Origin: Anastrepha obliqua
Lineage: Eukaryota; Arthropoda; Insecta; Diptera; Tephritidae
DNA: 64,000 nt
Assembly (NCBI RefSeq): GCF_027943255.1
Contig: NC_072895.1
Coordinates: forward strand, 46,536,001 to 46,600,000
Direction: 5' to 3'
Part shown: one piece after another, positions 1 through 12,224 of the stretch
Position numbering within the stretch: position 1 is the first letter of the stretch
Layout: the number at the start of each line of letters is the position of its first letter
Position numbers and translations under genes: made by a program
Notes under the pieces: model-generated
The model's database searches: none
Told to the model about the DNA's origin: nothing
The model's input: only the letters and a program-made list of their open reading frames with translations

Positions 1-693
1 CCTATTTTTGGGAATTAATTACAAAGCAACCACTTGAGATAATGAAATCAGATTTTTTTTATTTAATTTGCACAAGTTTGCACTATTTAAAAATATATTT
101 TTCAAATCGAATTCTTTGGCCCTGTGTCCTTGAACCGTCCTCGAGGTTGCCCTTGTAAAAATGTCCTAGGCGACTTTGTGGCACGCGATCGACCATTTTA
201 CTTATCTGAAATCAAAAAAAATTTTTTTTTATCATAAAGTGTAGCGTTGGCTATGTTTTTCCAGTGGCGATTTTAAATATTTTGAAATTTGTAAAAAATG
301 CGTGATTTTAAAAAAAAAGTTTGAAAATTTCCTCTTTTTTTTACACTTTAGAGGCCCGCAAAATTAAACTAATCAAAAATTGAAAAAAGTGGTCTGGGAA
401 AACATAGCGAGATGTTCACTGAATAACTGGAAAAAAGATGGAATGAATTCGACAAATATTTATAGTAGATGTGTGACCAGAAAGTTGAAAAAAGTCAACT
501 TTCGGGAAAAGGCGTTTAAAGATAAAGAAACGCTCGAAAATGCCACGCGCATGCATGTATTCTCCCCGAAATGCTCATGAAGGAACATGTTTTTCATAAA
601 ACCCTCTTTATAGCATACTCTTAACATTAGTAGCTTTTAAAAAATCTAAAAAAAAAAATCGATTTTTTCAAACCGTGACGGTAGAAGACCCCC
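1..693. mobile_element. TTAA-flanked MITE, copy 1 (left end outside window)
   Basis: The stretch ends in CCCC followed by TTAA at 694-697, the same terminal pattern as the copies at 23930-24616 (687 bp) and 34484-35174 (691 bp). All three carry ATCGATTTTTT some 30-40 bases before the right end. If the length is similar, the left end lies a few tens of bases before the window. There is no coding capacity. TTAA duplication suggests mobilisation by a piggyBac-type transposase, which is inference only. Confidence 0.5.
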
Positions 694-697
694 TTAA

Positions 698-1652
698 GGC
701 ATTAAAATCGAAACTAAAACACACCCACATACATATACACTCAAATACATGACGTTCGTTGCAACATGCAATGCATAACTCATTCATTTGCTATATTCGC
801 AACTGACAGCTGTCAATTGAATTGGCACCGCCAGCATTTTTATCAAATATTTACAATCGAATTGAAAAATATATTTCTATGCGTAAAATTCAAATCTGAA
901 TGGTTCCATAGATGGTCCATTTACGTACGTTGCTTCACATCAGCAATCAGATAAGAGTTCAAAAATTTGAGAATTTGATTTGGTGCTGCATTGCGAGTAC
1001 GTATACGCCCTGTTGCACACCAATTCTGTGTGTGCGTTGTATGTGCCTGCTTCTTGTGCCATATTTTACAATCTCTTATGACTTGATTGTATGCACGATT
1101 TTCAATTGGAAATCAATTTTATTGCCACTTCAATGTGATTCGGTCGCCGTTGCTGCTGGTACTATTGCAATTGCAGGCACGAACGTCTACCCACCAAACC
1201 AATTTGTGAGCACTGCTGAGTTGAATGACTCTTGAAAATGTGCTGTGAGCAGTTTTTGATTGGGTTCCATGAATTACTGATTATTGTGGAGAGCAATTTT
1301 CTTAAAGAAAAACCAATTCGAATTTATATCACCCAAAACATGGAATAGGTTCTTGAAAATTTTTATTTGTGAGATTCTACATAAAATAGGTGCGATGACC
1401 TCACGTGCTTCATAATGTCTCTCTGTATTGTATATAAACTTCGTATCAGTAAACTAACTTACAATTGAAGCGAATCCGCGAATAACGTTTTAAAAGCCAT
1501 TTTTCGAAAACGTGTTTTTTTGCATATTTCCGTTAACATTACTCTCTTGCATCTCTAAAGCATCAAACAAGTTAAAATTTCGGACCATAAGGCAATTAAA
1601 AAGCAATTACAAGAAGTCAGTCCGTGGAAGAACGTTGTAAGTTACACGCAAA
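698..1652. other. AT-rich stretch, no gene recognised
   Basis: No coding similarity was seen. A TATA-box-like TATATAAA lies at 1431-1438, about 220 bases upstream of the two-exon candidate at 1653, but no convincing initiator at the expected spacing was found, so a promoter is only a possibility. Confidence 0.3.
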
Positions 1653-2017
1653 ATGGTACGATCGCAATTGTCGAAGGTAATTGATAAGTGTAACAGTGGT
1701 ACAAAAAGGAAATGTAATGTTGAAAAGTGGAGTGATAATAAAAACAAAAAGCTTAGAAATAGTGGAAATGCATATATAACCCGGAAACACAAAAGTATCC
1801 CTCAAAAAAACGCCCCAGAACAGGTAATGTGGAAGAACGTTTTAAGTGTACTTGCTGTAATTTTATTTTAATTTTTTTTATTTAGGTTTGTGATTGTCGT
1901 TGCTATTTCAATTGCGAAAAATTTAGTGTTAGTGAAATAAAGGATTATTTTGTCAAATTCTATGAAAAAATTAGAATGAACAAACAGTTTTGTATCGTCT
2001 TTGATCGAATTGAGTGA
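1653..2017 (+). CDS. putative small two-exon gene or gene remnant, cysteine-rich second exon
   Basis: An ATG at 1653 opens a basic reading frame (KRKCNVEKWSDNKNKK). At 1824 there is GTAATG and at 1884-1885 an AG after a T-rich tract, so removing 1824-1885 (62 nt, a normal fly intron size) joins CAG to GTT in frame. The second exon (1886-2017) then reads VCDCRCYFNCEKF and stops at TGA 2015-2017, giving 100 residues. The cluster C-x-C-x-C-x3-C with a following aromatic/basic helix-like stretch resembles a Cys-rich segment I have seen in uncharacterised insect proteins, but I cannot name the family. Bases 2018-2440 contain further frame-shifted basic stretches, so this may be the head of a longer decayed gene. 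No transcript evidence is available. Confidence 0.33.
1824..1885 (+). other. candidate spliceosomal intron (62 nt)
   Basis: Starts GTAATG, ends in a T-rich tract plus TTTAG, and both flanking frames are phase 0. Removing it keeps the frame open across the Cys-rich block. Without removal the frame stops at TAA within the intron. Confidence 0.35.
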
Positions 2018-3440
2018 GCCTCGAAGAAGAAGAGTTAAAAACGCAATTTCATATCGTAGCGTCACTACTTTTTGCAGAGCCAGTTCGGTAGAAAAGAGAG
2101 AGAGTGCAAAAAAATGATTTGCCATATATTTCAGATAAGATTTGTTAAAGCAAAGAGAAAAAAGAACTCGTGTGTGGGTTTTCTCTAACTCACTAATGAA
2201 ACAGTAAATTTCCAGCGTGTTTTGATTATTCGGAGAGAGTGAAAAGAGAAAGAATTTAACCTTCCTCCGCTCTTTTCGAAAGGAATACATTAGTATAAGT
2301 GATGAGAAAGAAAGATCTTGCAATGACGTCATACTTGCCTGAGAAGTACGCGGAGTTCTATAAATCGATCTGCAGCAAATAAAGATAGTATATTCTATAA
2401 ACTTTTTACTTGAAAGATCACACACGATGGTTTTTCGCGCTATTTATGTAAAAGTGACCGTGAAAGCATTCGGAAATTAATATTTAAAAAGAAGTAAACA
2501 AAAAAGATAGGTTGGAAAGTTATTGTGTAAAAGGGCTCAAAGCTATATTCACAGTTTTTAGAATAATTTCATTTCTGTTTTGAACCCATTTTTGTATTGA
2601 TGCCGAAGTAACGTTTTGTATTAAATAATACTCTTTATTAAAAAAAAAAAAAATAAATAAATATTTTTTTCTCCGATAGTAACATTTTAAATGAGTTCCT
2701 ACAAACCGTATTGCTCAATGGAACAACGTTTTAAAAGCTATCAGTATAGATGCTGTGCATAGTGGAAAAACGTTTTAACTGCTGTCGCGCTTGGGATATG
2801 AAACGTTTTTCCACTGAAAAAATTTTCAAATGGTCGCTTACTTGTAATTCGAAATTAAAATTCCCAAATTTTTTTTCGTATAAGTTATTAATGTCATTAT
2901 TTTGGATAAGCCAAAAATACAGGAACAAAAAACAATCACAAAGCCTCCAAAAACGATTTTTTTTCTTTCCTGTAAAAAACGATTTTACAACATTATTCGC
3001 GGCTCCGCTTCAATTGTGGATAGGTGTATACATACTAGGGATGCCAGTATCAGCGGAAAATTTTGATTCCAGGTTTTCCGTATATTTTTAAAGCAATCCC
3101 GAACCCGCCTTGGGACACAACTATTTAAGATAAGTAAACTACAAGGATTTCTGGATATTTTTAAAGTAAAATATGCCAAGCTAAACCTCTTAACATATTT
3201 TTTTTACTCCATTAAAGAAATATAAATAATTCTTAATATATCATTTAGGGTGTGCTTGTGTTTATGTGTTGAGGTGATTGTCACAAAAGTGTATCGTTAA
3301 ACGTTTTTTTTAGCTTGGTTTGTGAAGCTTTTTAAACAACAAAAGCTAACCCAGGTAGACTGAATAAGTTGATATATTTGTAAATATGTATTAGTGATGC
3401 AGTTTTCAATTCGAATCAATTTTTATACCTAGCGTCTACT
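2018..3440. other. AT-rich stretch, no gene assigned
   Basis: Bases 2018-2440 may hold decayed downstream sequence of the two-exon candidate. The remainder shows no coding similarity. The motif AACGTTTTAA, or close variants, recurs at about 1484, 1836, 2725 and 2769. Confidence 0.3.
2761..2815. repeat. perfect 15-bp inverted repeat (hairpin)
   Basis: AGTGGAAAAACGTTT at 2761-2775 is exactly complementary to AAACGTTTTTCCACT at 2801-2815, with a 25-base loop. The role is unknown. The stem contains the recurring AACGTTT core of this region. Confidence 0.6.
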
Positions 3441-3449
3441 AAGCCAAGC

Positions 3450-4258
3450 TCGGAACACTTTGCCATCGAAAGTGGTGCCAAACAAGGCGACTGTTTTGAA
3501 TTCGCTTTCGTACTACACAATCAAGGTCCATGTAAAATCCGGTCATCTATTCAGCTGCTCAAACCTAATCATCGCGTATGCTGATGACATTTCCATCCTC
3601 GCTCAAAACTGAAAGTATGATACACGGATGAACTTTTGTCTAACATCGAAATAAAAGCAAAGTCTGTCGGGCTCCATATCAACACCGATAAGACCAAATA
3701 CATGAAAATGTTACGCAAAAGGCGGAAGACCGAAAATATAAATATCGGACAGTATGCTTCGAAGGACTGGAGTGTTTTAAGAACTGAGGGTACTACTAAA
3801 CAATGAAAATAGTATTTGGGACTGCATCCAATAACGACTTGTTGGAAACCATTCTCGCGCAGCTGTAAATACAATATTTACAAAACAATAATCAGACAAG
3901 TGTCAACGTAAGGCTTTGGGGTAATGTCTTATGGCTTTGGGAGTAATGTCAATCAAGGATGCACAAAATCTCCGAACTTTCGAAAGAAGTGTCTTATGAA
4001 GAGTGTGTGGCCAAACCCGAGTTGCGGATGGTTTTTATAGAAGCAGTTAAAACTAGAAGTTGCTGTGGTGCGTTAAGTTCGTCATATCACAACGACTCCA
4101 ATGTAAAAGAACGCTAAAGAAACGCTAGTTCGACGACGTCATCGAAGATATCAAGAAACTAAAAATGCATAACTGGAGATCTGCTGCATTGAATGGTGTA
4201 ACTTCGAGAAAGTGATGAAGTTGATGAAGCAAAAGCTCACCTCGATTTGTAACGCTGC
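3450..4258 (+). pseudogene. RTE-like LINE reverse transcriptase remnant
   Basis: Three-frame reading gives a reverse transcriptase palm with IESGAKQGD near 3465, the polymerase motif AYADDISILAQ (YADD codons at 3577-3588), then SVGLHINTDKTKYMKM near 3665 and the C-terminal piece DDVIEDIKKLKMHNWR near 4140. This order (QGD, YADD, K-T-K, terminal tail) matches the C-terminal half of endonuclease-reverse transcriptases of RTE/CR1-like LINEs. The endonuclease and the N-terminal palm are missing, and there are several frameshifts and stops. It is 5'-truncated, as expected for target-primed insertion. No tail or target duplication was identified. Confidence 0.75.
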
Positions 4259-5214
4259 TTGATAATGATGATTATACTACCTTCTATCCCATACCAAGCA
4301 GAGTTAGAGTAAATTGTTGAAATTTTTGGCACCGGTTTTGTTGCACTAGGAAAGATACCCTTGGGATGACGAAAACACAAAAGATGATCTATGCGCTGAA
4401 ATTCCCCATCTAGCAAAAGACTAAAGACTAAAGTTATTATGTGCATGGCTATGATTTGTAATTTTTTACACGAGTTATCTGTTGGATGGACAAACAGACA
4501 GGCTGGCTAATTTGAATTTCCCATCACCTTTCTGATCATTTTCGTATACACCATGAATATCTATGTACAAAATAAAGTTCACTTCCTTTGGTTTTACAAA
4601 AGACTTTATTTAAGTTCAAAGCAATGCTATGTATTTCGACTGAAGTGGCTAGCTTCTAACAAGTGGTCGTTTCAAAACTCGTGCAATGAATGCCCTAATA
4701 TTTGCGCAATCAGCAGAGCTTTGGTTTTTCCTTTCTCCATACCTGTTTGCCCATCTTTTTTATGCTGATCACTTCCGTTGCATTTTTGTGTGTAGCAACA
4801 ATTCAGTTTCTCTCGATACTCGTTTGGTCGCTTTGCATTGCAGTTAGGCTGTACTTATTGATACCATTGTTTTTCCTAGCATAAGGTGACAATTCCGTTG
4901 GAGTAAACAATGCTTTTGCACACGGTGCCAATATCATTATTATAATTATGTTCTTAGCTGATGTAAATATGTATCTTTGTGCATTTTATATCCCAGCATC
5001 AGCTTGGTTTACAATGCAACCCAGTAGTGGCGTACTGGAGGGGAAAATAAACTTGTGGATCATTGTCATTGTTAACTTACATAAGAGGTGTGCCTATAAA
5101 ATAATGAGACGATCCGTGGGCCTTAATTCCGTTAAGTTGTCACAAACACACAAATACACTAATTTGCATAGGATTGAAAAATTATAGCTTAAATAACTTA
5201 AGCGAAAAGCATTT
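4259..5214. other. no gene recognised
   Basis: Short open frames only, without recognisable motifs or terminal repeats. Confidence 0.3.
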
Positions 5215-5485
5215 GGTTAGGCTAAGTTGAAGCGATTATCCTGTGGGACACACTCAGGCTCATTGTGATCCCACGTGGTAAACTTATCCTTATATCTCCT
5301 AAAACCAATGTGTGCTTTTTCACAAATTTTAAAATATCCCACATATCCGCAGAAATTAATTAAAAAATTGTCTACGTAAAATATAAAACTACGTCTTGAC
5401 AGAGCAGGACAATTACACAGAAGGTGCGTGATCGTCTCTTCCTCTTCCTCATCTTGATAGCTTCTACAAAAAACATCAAATACTC
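5215..5485 (-). pseudogene. 3' end of an RNase H-type LINE
   Basis: On the minus strand the block reads as the C-terminal zinc-finger region and 3' UTR of the same LINE group seen at 49735-50110. Both share the plus-strand order AGGTTGAAGCGAT-like tail, then ATTGTGATCC/ATTATGATGCC, then a cysteine-codon-rich part near 5440-5470. It is heavily decayed and 5'-truncated. Assignment rests mainly on similarity to the copy at 49.7 kb. Confidence 0.5.
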
Positions 5486-6599
5486 CTTTTTAAAATTGTT
5501 TCGAAAATGAAAGTTGCATTTAGAACTCATAAACGAATTAAGTAATTAGCAATATATTTGGCTAGCTGGGTGCAACTGTGTGCGTGTATTTCATATGCAC
5601 TGCAGTGAAACTGCTTTTTATGGCACGATTTAACGCAATTTAACAATCGCGTCAGTGCAGGCGTTGGCGATAATGTTGCTGTTGCCGTAGTCGGTACTGT
5701 TGCCATCGGCGTCGACGCTGCGACGCCGCGACTATGCAAATTTGTTTAATGACGCTTATTGAACCGCTGGAAAATTGCGGTTTATCTGCCGCTCCTACCG
5801 CCCACATCCCAACCACAGCTATGCACGTGCTGCGATACTCCTGTTGCAGCTCTTGTTGTTGCTTATACTTTTCTGCCATCGCTGTAATGCTATTGCATCG
5901 TTTATTGCTTTCTGCTACGAGTGCGGCTTGAAGTGCCTATACTTTTTGGCTGGTGATTGCAACACAGCTGTTGCTGTTTGCGCTTCGATTGCTTGTTGTT
6001 GGTTTTTTGCTATAAACTATAGCATCTGTTTTGTTGTTGTTGCTGTTGTTGTAGTAGCTTGCTTACTGCGTTTGTTAATTCGCCGCATAATTTTGTTTAC
6101 GCTGCACGCCCAAATATGGCTCAATTAAATTTGCATATCTCTTGCCGGCCTTAATGCAATCTTTTTGAGCGGCGCGGTGCTTTTTTGTATGTATATACAT
6201 CTGTGTATATACATCTGTGAATGTGTGTATTTTCAGTAAGTGGCGTTGCATTTGCGCTATTTCGCATAAATTTATAGAAAAGTTTTGCGCAATTATGCAA
6301 ATTTTTTAGTAAGTTATTTTTCAATAACCCATAGAAAAAATTCGAAAAAAACTGTAAAAAATTTAAAAAGATATTAATCGATATTTTGTGCAGTGATTTA
6401 TGATTGTGTCGAAGGTAACATAGATGAGTGACGAGATAAAATGTTTGTGCGGTTAGTAATTGAAAATAAAATCTATTCTAAATATGATACTCAGCTCACC
6501 AAACTTACACACCACTCGATTGAAGGTTGTTGTAGCTATAATACAGTTGTAGTTGTAATACAGTCAAGTAATTGAATAAAACGAAATGCAAAGGCTGTA
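5486..6599. other. triplet-rich stretch, no gene recognised
   Basis: Bases 5640-6080 are rich in GTT/GCT/CAG triplets and somewhat GC-richer than their surroundings. Frames on both strands are open but low in complexity (Q-rich on minus, L/V/C-rich on plus). This is typical of fly non-coding DNA with triplet tracts; I do not support a gene here. Confidence 0.35.
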
Positions 6600-7685
6600 C
6601 AGCGTACGCTCGATAACGTGAACTAATTCAGTTCACGTTAACAAAAGTGTTCACCTTTTGGAATGCCCAAAAAGACTAAGTAAATATATTTTTCACATTT
6701 TATTCTTGTTTTCGTTGCATATTAATTAAAAATTAAGTCATACGATGGTTTTATTTTATATCTTCTGTTTTTTTGTATCTTCTGTTTTTCTAGAACTTGA
6801 AGCACAGCTTTCTCCCTTAACCGTCTTAGCAGTTTTTAAATTAATTTTTTTCAACGACTCGAGCAAATCAGACTTTGCCGCTGCTATTGAAATTAGAAGG
6901 CTGTTTCTGTAATGCAACTTATTGATTTATATTGCATTCTGATCCATCGGTTGAATGAGGGGAGTAACGTTTGGTGGCATAAACATTGCCGAAATTTGCC
7001 CATTCACCGTTGTCAGTTTAGCTTAATTTGGGTGAGAAGGAGCGTTGTCGATTAGGAGGAGAGCTTTAATTGGTAAGGCTTTCTCCTTTAAAAACAATAT
7101 AAAAATCGGACAAAACTTAAAAGGAATATTCTCCTGTGGAACAAATGACTCATGAAACCATTGTTTGAAAATAGGCGACGTCACCCAGGCGGATTCCGAG
7201 CTCTTATAGTCGGTGGGACACTGAAAGTTTTTAAAACAGCTCGGATTCTTCGCCTTTCCAATTACCAAAAGCTTAAGCTTGGCAGATAGCAAGATTATAT
7301 TTCTCTGCTAAAATCGTCACAGATGATCCTTTTTTTTAAAAAGCCGAGAATTTTAGCTTTTTGTTTTAATGTCAAGCCCACGGGTTTTTAGAACTCATTT
7401 TCACCAGAAAACATAAGACGAAACACTCTTTGCAAAACCAAAACCGCGACTGAAATATTTTACTCATTATATGCAATTACGAATAAAATGCCTGTTTTAT
7501 AATTAGGGGATTCCCCAATTTCAGAATTACTTGTAAACTACATTCAAATAATTGTACCGTTTATTGTTCATGTTATAGAGCTTTTTGAGTTTGTACACGT
7601 TTTAGAGTAGTCAATGCACAAAAATGCCTGTTCACGTTTTGGGGTGTTCACGCTTCAGAGCGTTCACGTTATCGAGCGTGCGTTG
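6600..7685 (-). mobile_element. pogo/Tigger-like DNA transposon, internally deleted (1086 bp)
   Basis: Terminal inverted repeats of 24 bp, 22 matching, begin CAGCGTACGCTCGATAACGT (6600-6623) and, on the other strand, CAACGCACGCTCGATAACGT (7662-7685). Both ends are flanked by TA (6598-6599 and 7686-7687). The sub-terminal motif GTTCACGTT is repeated near each end, a likely transposase-binding array. The inside encodes fragments of a DDE_1/CENP-B-type transposase on the minus strand. The TA target and this transposase type agree with pogo/Tigger. Confidence 0.88.
6795..7380 (-). pseudogene. pogo/Tigger-like (DDE_1) transposase remnant
   Basis: Reading down the minus strand: LTLKQKAKILGFLKK (about 7379-7335) is the first helix-turn-helix of a CENP-B/Jerky-type DNA-binding domain. 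After a deletion comes KLLVIGKAKNPSCFKNFQ, then LLLIDNAPSHP (second catalytic Asp), a stop at about 7023, and MFMPPNVTPLIQPMDQN (third catalytic Asp). The rest of the DNA-binding region and the first catalytic Asp are gone, so the copy cannot encode a working enzyme. It sits inside the terminal repeats 6600-7685. Confidence 0.85.
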
Positions 7686-7956
7686 TATTTGTAACTCAGC
7701 GAGTAGAATTCTAAGTGCATTTTTCGGGCGGGATTCTGGTATAGGAGTGTTCTATTTCCAAACCAACATAATGGACATTCCTATTATGAATCCCTTTATA
7801 AAGACACCAAGCTCCAAAAAATTAAACTGCAAAACTTTTATCTGAAATGTTGATTCATTTGAGTTTACAATGGCACCAAAACCGTTCATACTTGTCAGCA
7901 CTGGTACACTGGGATGCTATAATTATTAAGATGGTACAGAAAAACTTTGCTTGATA

Positions 7957-9176
7957 CTAGGTTTTTCAATAAGTTTTGCGGTTCGATAAAAAAACACTAT
8001 TTTATGGTTTGAAATACACTTTATTATTCAGTGTAGTCTCCCTGAACATAAATGGATCTATTCTAACGAGATTCCAATTTATGAATTCCATCCTAGAAGT
8101 GAGAATCTGGAAGAAAAACGTTTTCCATGCATGCATTTTTTTAGGTTTAGAAATAGATGCAAGTCGGTAGGGGCCAAATCTAGTGAATACCGTGGATGGC
8201 TCAACAATTCAAAATTTAATTCACGGATTTTAACCATTGTCAAAATGCTCGTTTGATTTGGTGCATTATCCTGATGAAACAGAATTTTTTTCTTTTGCAA
8301 ACTGGGTCTTTTCTCACGATTTTTTTCCTTCAATTGGTCTAAAAGGTTACAGTAACATTCACAATTTATTAGAGTTTGCAGTTGGTTAAGCAAAATTCAC
8401 TTCACATCCCAAAAAACTGATGCTAACCCCTTCACCGCCAATTTTTGTACACGAAATCGTTTCGGAGCCGAAGAATAAGATTCACACCACTCTTTGTGGT
8501 ACGTCTCTTGTCTTGATTTAAGATTATGGTTTCATCCATAGTTATTAATCGACTCACAAAATTCACTTTATATACTTTCGAAAATGCTCTAAATGTTATT
8601 GAGAAAGTCGCACGCGAATGTGTTTTTGTTCCATTGTTAGCGCATGCGGCACCAATTGTGCACACAGCTTTCTGAAATCCAATACATCAGTCAAAATATT
8701 ACGTACACTGCCCAATGAAATGCCCAGGGCAGCTAATAAACCTCACTCAGTCACGCCATGATTTTCCAATTCGATATTCTGTATTTTTTCTACGATTTCT
8801 GGTGTTTTTGGACGACCTTGACGTGGATCGTCTTCAAGGCTTGTACGACCACTTTTAAATTGAGCAATCCATCTTTCTATTGTACTAATTGATGTCGGAA
8901 AGTCCTTATATACATACTTTCAGCATTCGTTCATAACTTTCCTTTGCTTTTAAACCTTCCAAAAATAAAAATTCGGTCATTGCACGAGACTTGAGTTCTT
9001 GCATTGCGGAAAATACTATGACACGGCGATACTAAATGGCTGGTGAACAAAGAACGAATTAACAAATTGAAATGAAACTTAACATACGTTCATATGAAGA
9101 GGCTAATTTAGGCTAGTAGCAACGCCTTCTCGAAACAACACCCTTTTGGAACCACAAAACTTATTGAATAGCCCAG
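7957..9176 (-). mobile_element. mariner element, full-length but decayed (1220 bp)
   Basis: The left end reads CTAGGTTTTTCAATAAGTTT from 7957. The right end, reverse-complemented from 9176, reads CTGGGCTATTCAATAAGTTT, and the match continues to about 31 bp. TA flanks lie at 7955-7956 and 9177-9178. The length fits a complete mariner. The coding strand is minus. Confidence 0.88.
8079..9010 (-). pseudogene. mariner transposase pseudogene (DD34D)
   Basis: Frame-shifted pieces in order: DDPRQGRPKTPEIVEKIQ (linker), DFRKLCAQLVPHALT, VSRLITMDET (first catalytic Asp), KKKILFHQDNAPNQTS (second Asp), and YSLDLAPTDLHLF (third Asp). Second to third Asp are separated by 34 residues in the reading 8393-8079, the mariner spacing. 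An N-terminal helix-turn-helix is only partly readable near 8900-9000. Many stops and frameshifts indicate an old copy. Subfamily not resolved. Confidence 0.85.
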
Positions 9177-9576
9177 TACTACCCCCTAGATTTGTTCTTT
9201 GGCCAAAAAAACTAATATAGTTGCCTATATTTTTATTTGTGTCGCGTGTCGTGACGCTTTAAAAATTACCATTGAATTTAAGTAGGAAAAAATACACTTA
9301 TTTCTATATTTAATCTGTTCCTTCAAATTCTCTTCAAAAATGACAAAAAATGATACCAAAAGTAAAAAAATACCAAACGAATGTTTCAGAATTTTTAATT
9401 TGAACATTTTTTTAAATTTAGGGTTGATCCTAGGGAGACTCTGAATGCACTGACACATGTTTTTCCGGTAGATCTGCAAAGCAAGAAGATGCATGAATGC
9501 ATTTAGGTTAGATGAAACGGCTCGCTGGGGGGAAAAAAGCTGTGGCCATGACAGTCTATTATTCAGTTTAGCTCCC

Positions 9577-10272
9577 AATAGTGGCATTCAATAAGAGACT
9601 TTTACTTAACAACTTCGGTGCTGCTGTCTACACAGATGTTTCAAAACTGGATTGTAGTGTTGGAGCTGGTATACATCCACATAGACTTATAATTGAAAAA
9701 TCTGTGCGCCTTACTAATAAATACTTACAGTGTCTTACAGGCGGAAGTACTAGCAATAGGGGAAGCTTGTAGGCTACTCATCGCAGGCTTCTCTTTTAAG
9801 TGCAATATCGCTATTCTTTTGGATAGCTAAGCTGCAATCCTAGCACCGGATTTAGTTACAACACAACCTCTAAACTGGTGGAACAAACAGAAAACAGAAA
9901 CAGCCTTACCACCTGGAGCATAAACCACATAGTTACTTTAGTCTGGGTCCCAGGACATCGGAACATTGAAGTAAACGAAAAAACAAACGAATTGGTAAGA
10001 GAAAGATCTGCCATGAAAAAACATTCTTGTAGAATCGGTATTCTTATCACTGGTCACAGTTAAGAATACAATTTCCTTAAAATATCTACAAATCGCGGGA
10101 TGCAGATGAAAAGAACAGACAACATATAAAGTTAGCAGAGCGTTATAGGCCTCCGAAACCCAGAAACAAACGTTAATACATATAAAAGGAAGGGATGCCC
10201 CGAGACTCATGGCGGTGATAACTGGCTTCTAGTCTATCCCGAAACACCAATGGGCATACCTCACAGGACATA
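9577..10272 (+). pseudogene. LINE RNase H domain remnant, left part
   Basis: Readable pieces are VYTDVSKLDCSVGAGI (first RNase H Asp), RLTNKYLQ followed by an EVLAIGEA-like stretch (Glu), and VTLVWVPGHRNIEVNEK with NELVRERSA (final RNase H motif). These match the RNase H domain that follows reverse transcriptase in I/LOA-group non-LTR retrotransposons. Several frameshifts. A mariner (10273-10933) interrupts the C-terminal zinc-finger region, which resumes at 10934. Confidence 0.75.
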
Positions 10273-10933
<661 letters not shown>

Positions 10934-11165
10934 TACTGTCGCAGTTGTAAGTAACCAGTGAAAAAGGCAAACATTTTCCATTTCCTCTGTGAAACCTTGG
11001 GAAACCACTGGGTTCGTGAGTCTCGAACAACCGTCTAGTTTAGACGTCAATAACCTAATAAGGTTCTTATCCCGCACAGACTGGATATAGTCATGCTGTA
11101 AATAACCACTAAACAATCACCATGATTCACCTGGATGAATTCCCACTTTAACCAACCAATCAACC
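10934..11165 (+). pseudogene. LINE C-terminal zinc-finger and tail, right part
   Basis: Continues the LINE interrupted by the mariner: CRSC at the join, then a decayed FHFLCET-like His/Cys segment, and SLDVNNLIRFLSRTDWI followed by a stop near 11090. The last motif is the characteristic final peptide of this LINE group. Confidence 0.7.
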
Positions 11166-12224
11166 AACTAGGGGGGTTTTCAGTGTCACTACATATAGTT
11201 ATTTTTTTATAAGCCATAGGATAAAATTAGTATTGTTATAGGACCTATAAATAAAGGGGCATATGAAAAAAGTTGTTATAATTCATTCAAAATTTTTACT
11301 CAGAATTTTCTATACATTTATTTCGCATATTTTGCTCTGTATGAAAATGGACAAACCAAAAAAGTAAATAAAATATGTAATATCAACAAATCTCAAGGCA
11401 AGCAATTTCATTTATTTTATTAATAGATATTTTTTATTGTAGTCTGTTTATTGCATAATCATACTCAGAGCTAAATAAGTGAACGATAGGCATACAAAAA
11501 TATGGCATACATAACTAGCTAGACATAAAAGTATACATACCCGTAGGAAAACTTGCCCGTAGTGGAAAGAGGTAGAGGTATACCAAATACAAAGGCACTG
11601 AAGTTTTCAATCAGAATGAGTAAAAAAGTCGTATTTGGCTTCGCCGCAGTACTTACTTGACTAAGCCATATTAAGAAAAATCAAATCTGTCCCCATTCAT
11701 ATAACTCTTATTAAATACTACGAATAAAAAAAATTATAAAATTAAATGTTGGCTTATCTTTGCCCATTAAATATTAAATCAGTGAAATGAATGTGTCGCA
11801 TAATTACAACCAACAAATAATTTTAAGAATTTTCATTACGAAACAAAGATGCAAAATTAGGCGAAATGTATCAAAAATTCAAGATTTTCAAAATAATAAA
11901 ATGGGCTAATGCCCTAAAAGCTTAATATTAAGGCCTAATGTGTAGCTGGGGTCTCTTAAACTTTGATTTTATACGGCCGGTAAAATTTATAACAGAGAAG
12001 CAGCCTTGCATAGTGAATTCGGGCTTATGGAATTAAAATAAGTAGGATTTGTATGCGACAAAGAACCGCCATGTCATCTTCTAATTAAAAAGTTTGAAAT
12101 TTTGATGAAAATTTTTTATTTTTTTTTTTAATTTTCGCTAAATTAAAGACTTTGATTTATATAGTTTTAATTTTAGTTTAAATAAAAATCAATATTTTAT
12201 TAAACTCTTTAGCCGAATATGGAC
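11166..12224. other. AT-rich stretch, no gene recognised
   Basis: Contains only short frames and A/T tracts. No terminal repeats or coding motifs seen. Confidence 0.3.

Noticed and set aside
1868..2425. 185-codon minus-strand open frame
   Set aside because: Antisense to the two-exon candidate; composition is low-complexity F/L/S, and no motif or start context supports it.
5652..6128. Glutamine-rich (minus) and hydrophobic (plus) frames
   Set aside because: Both arise from CAG/GTT triplet tracts; no domain and no splice structure recognised.
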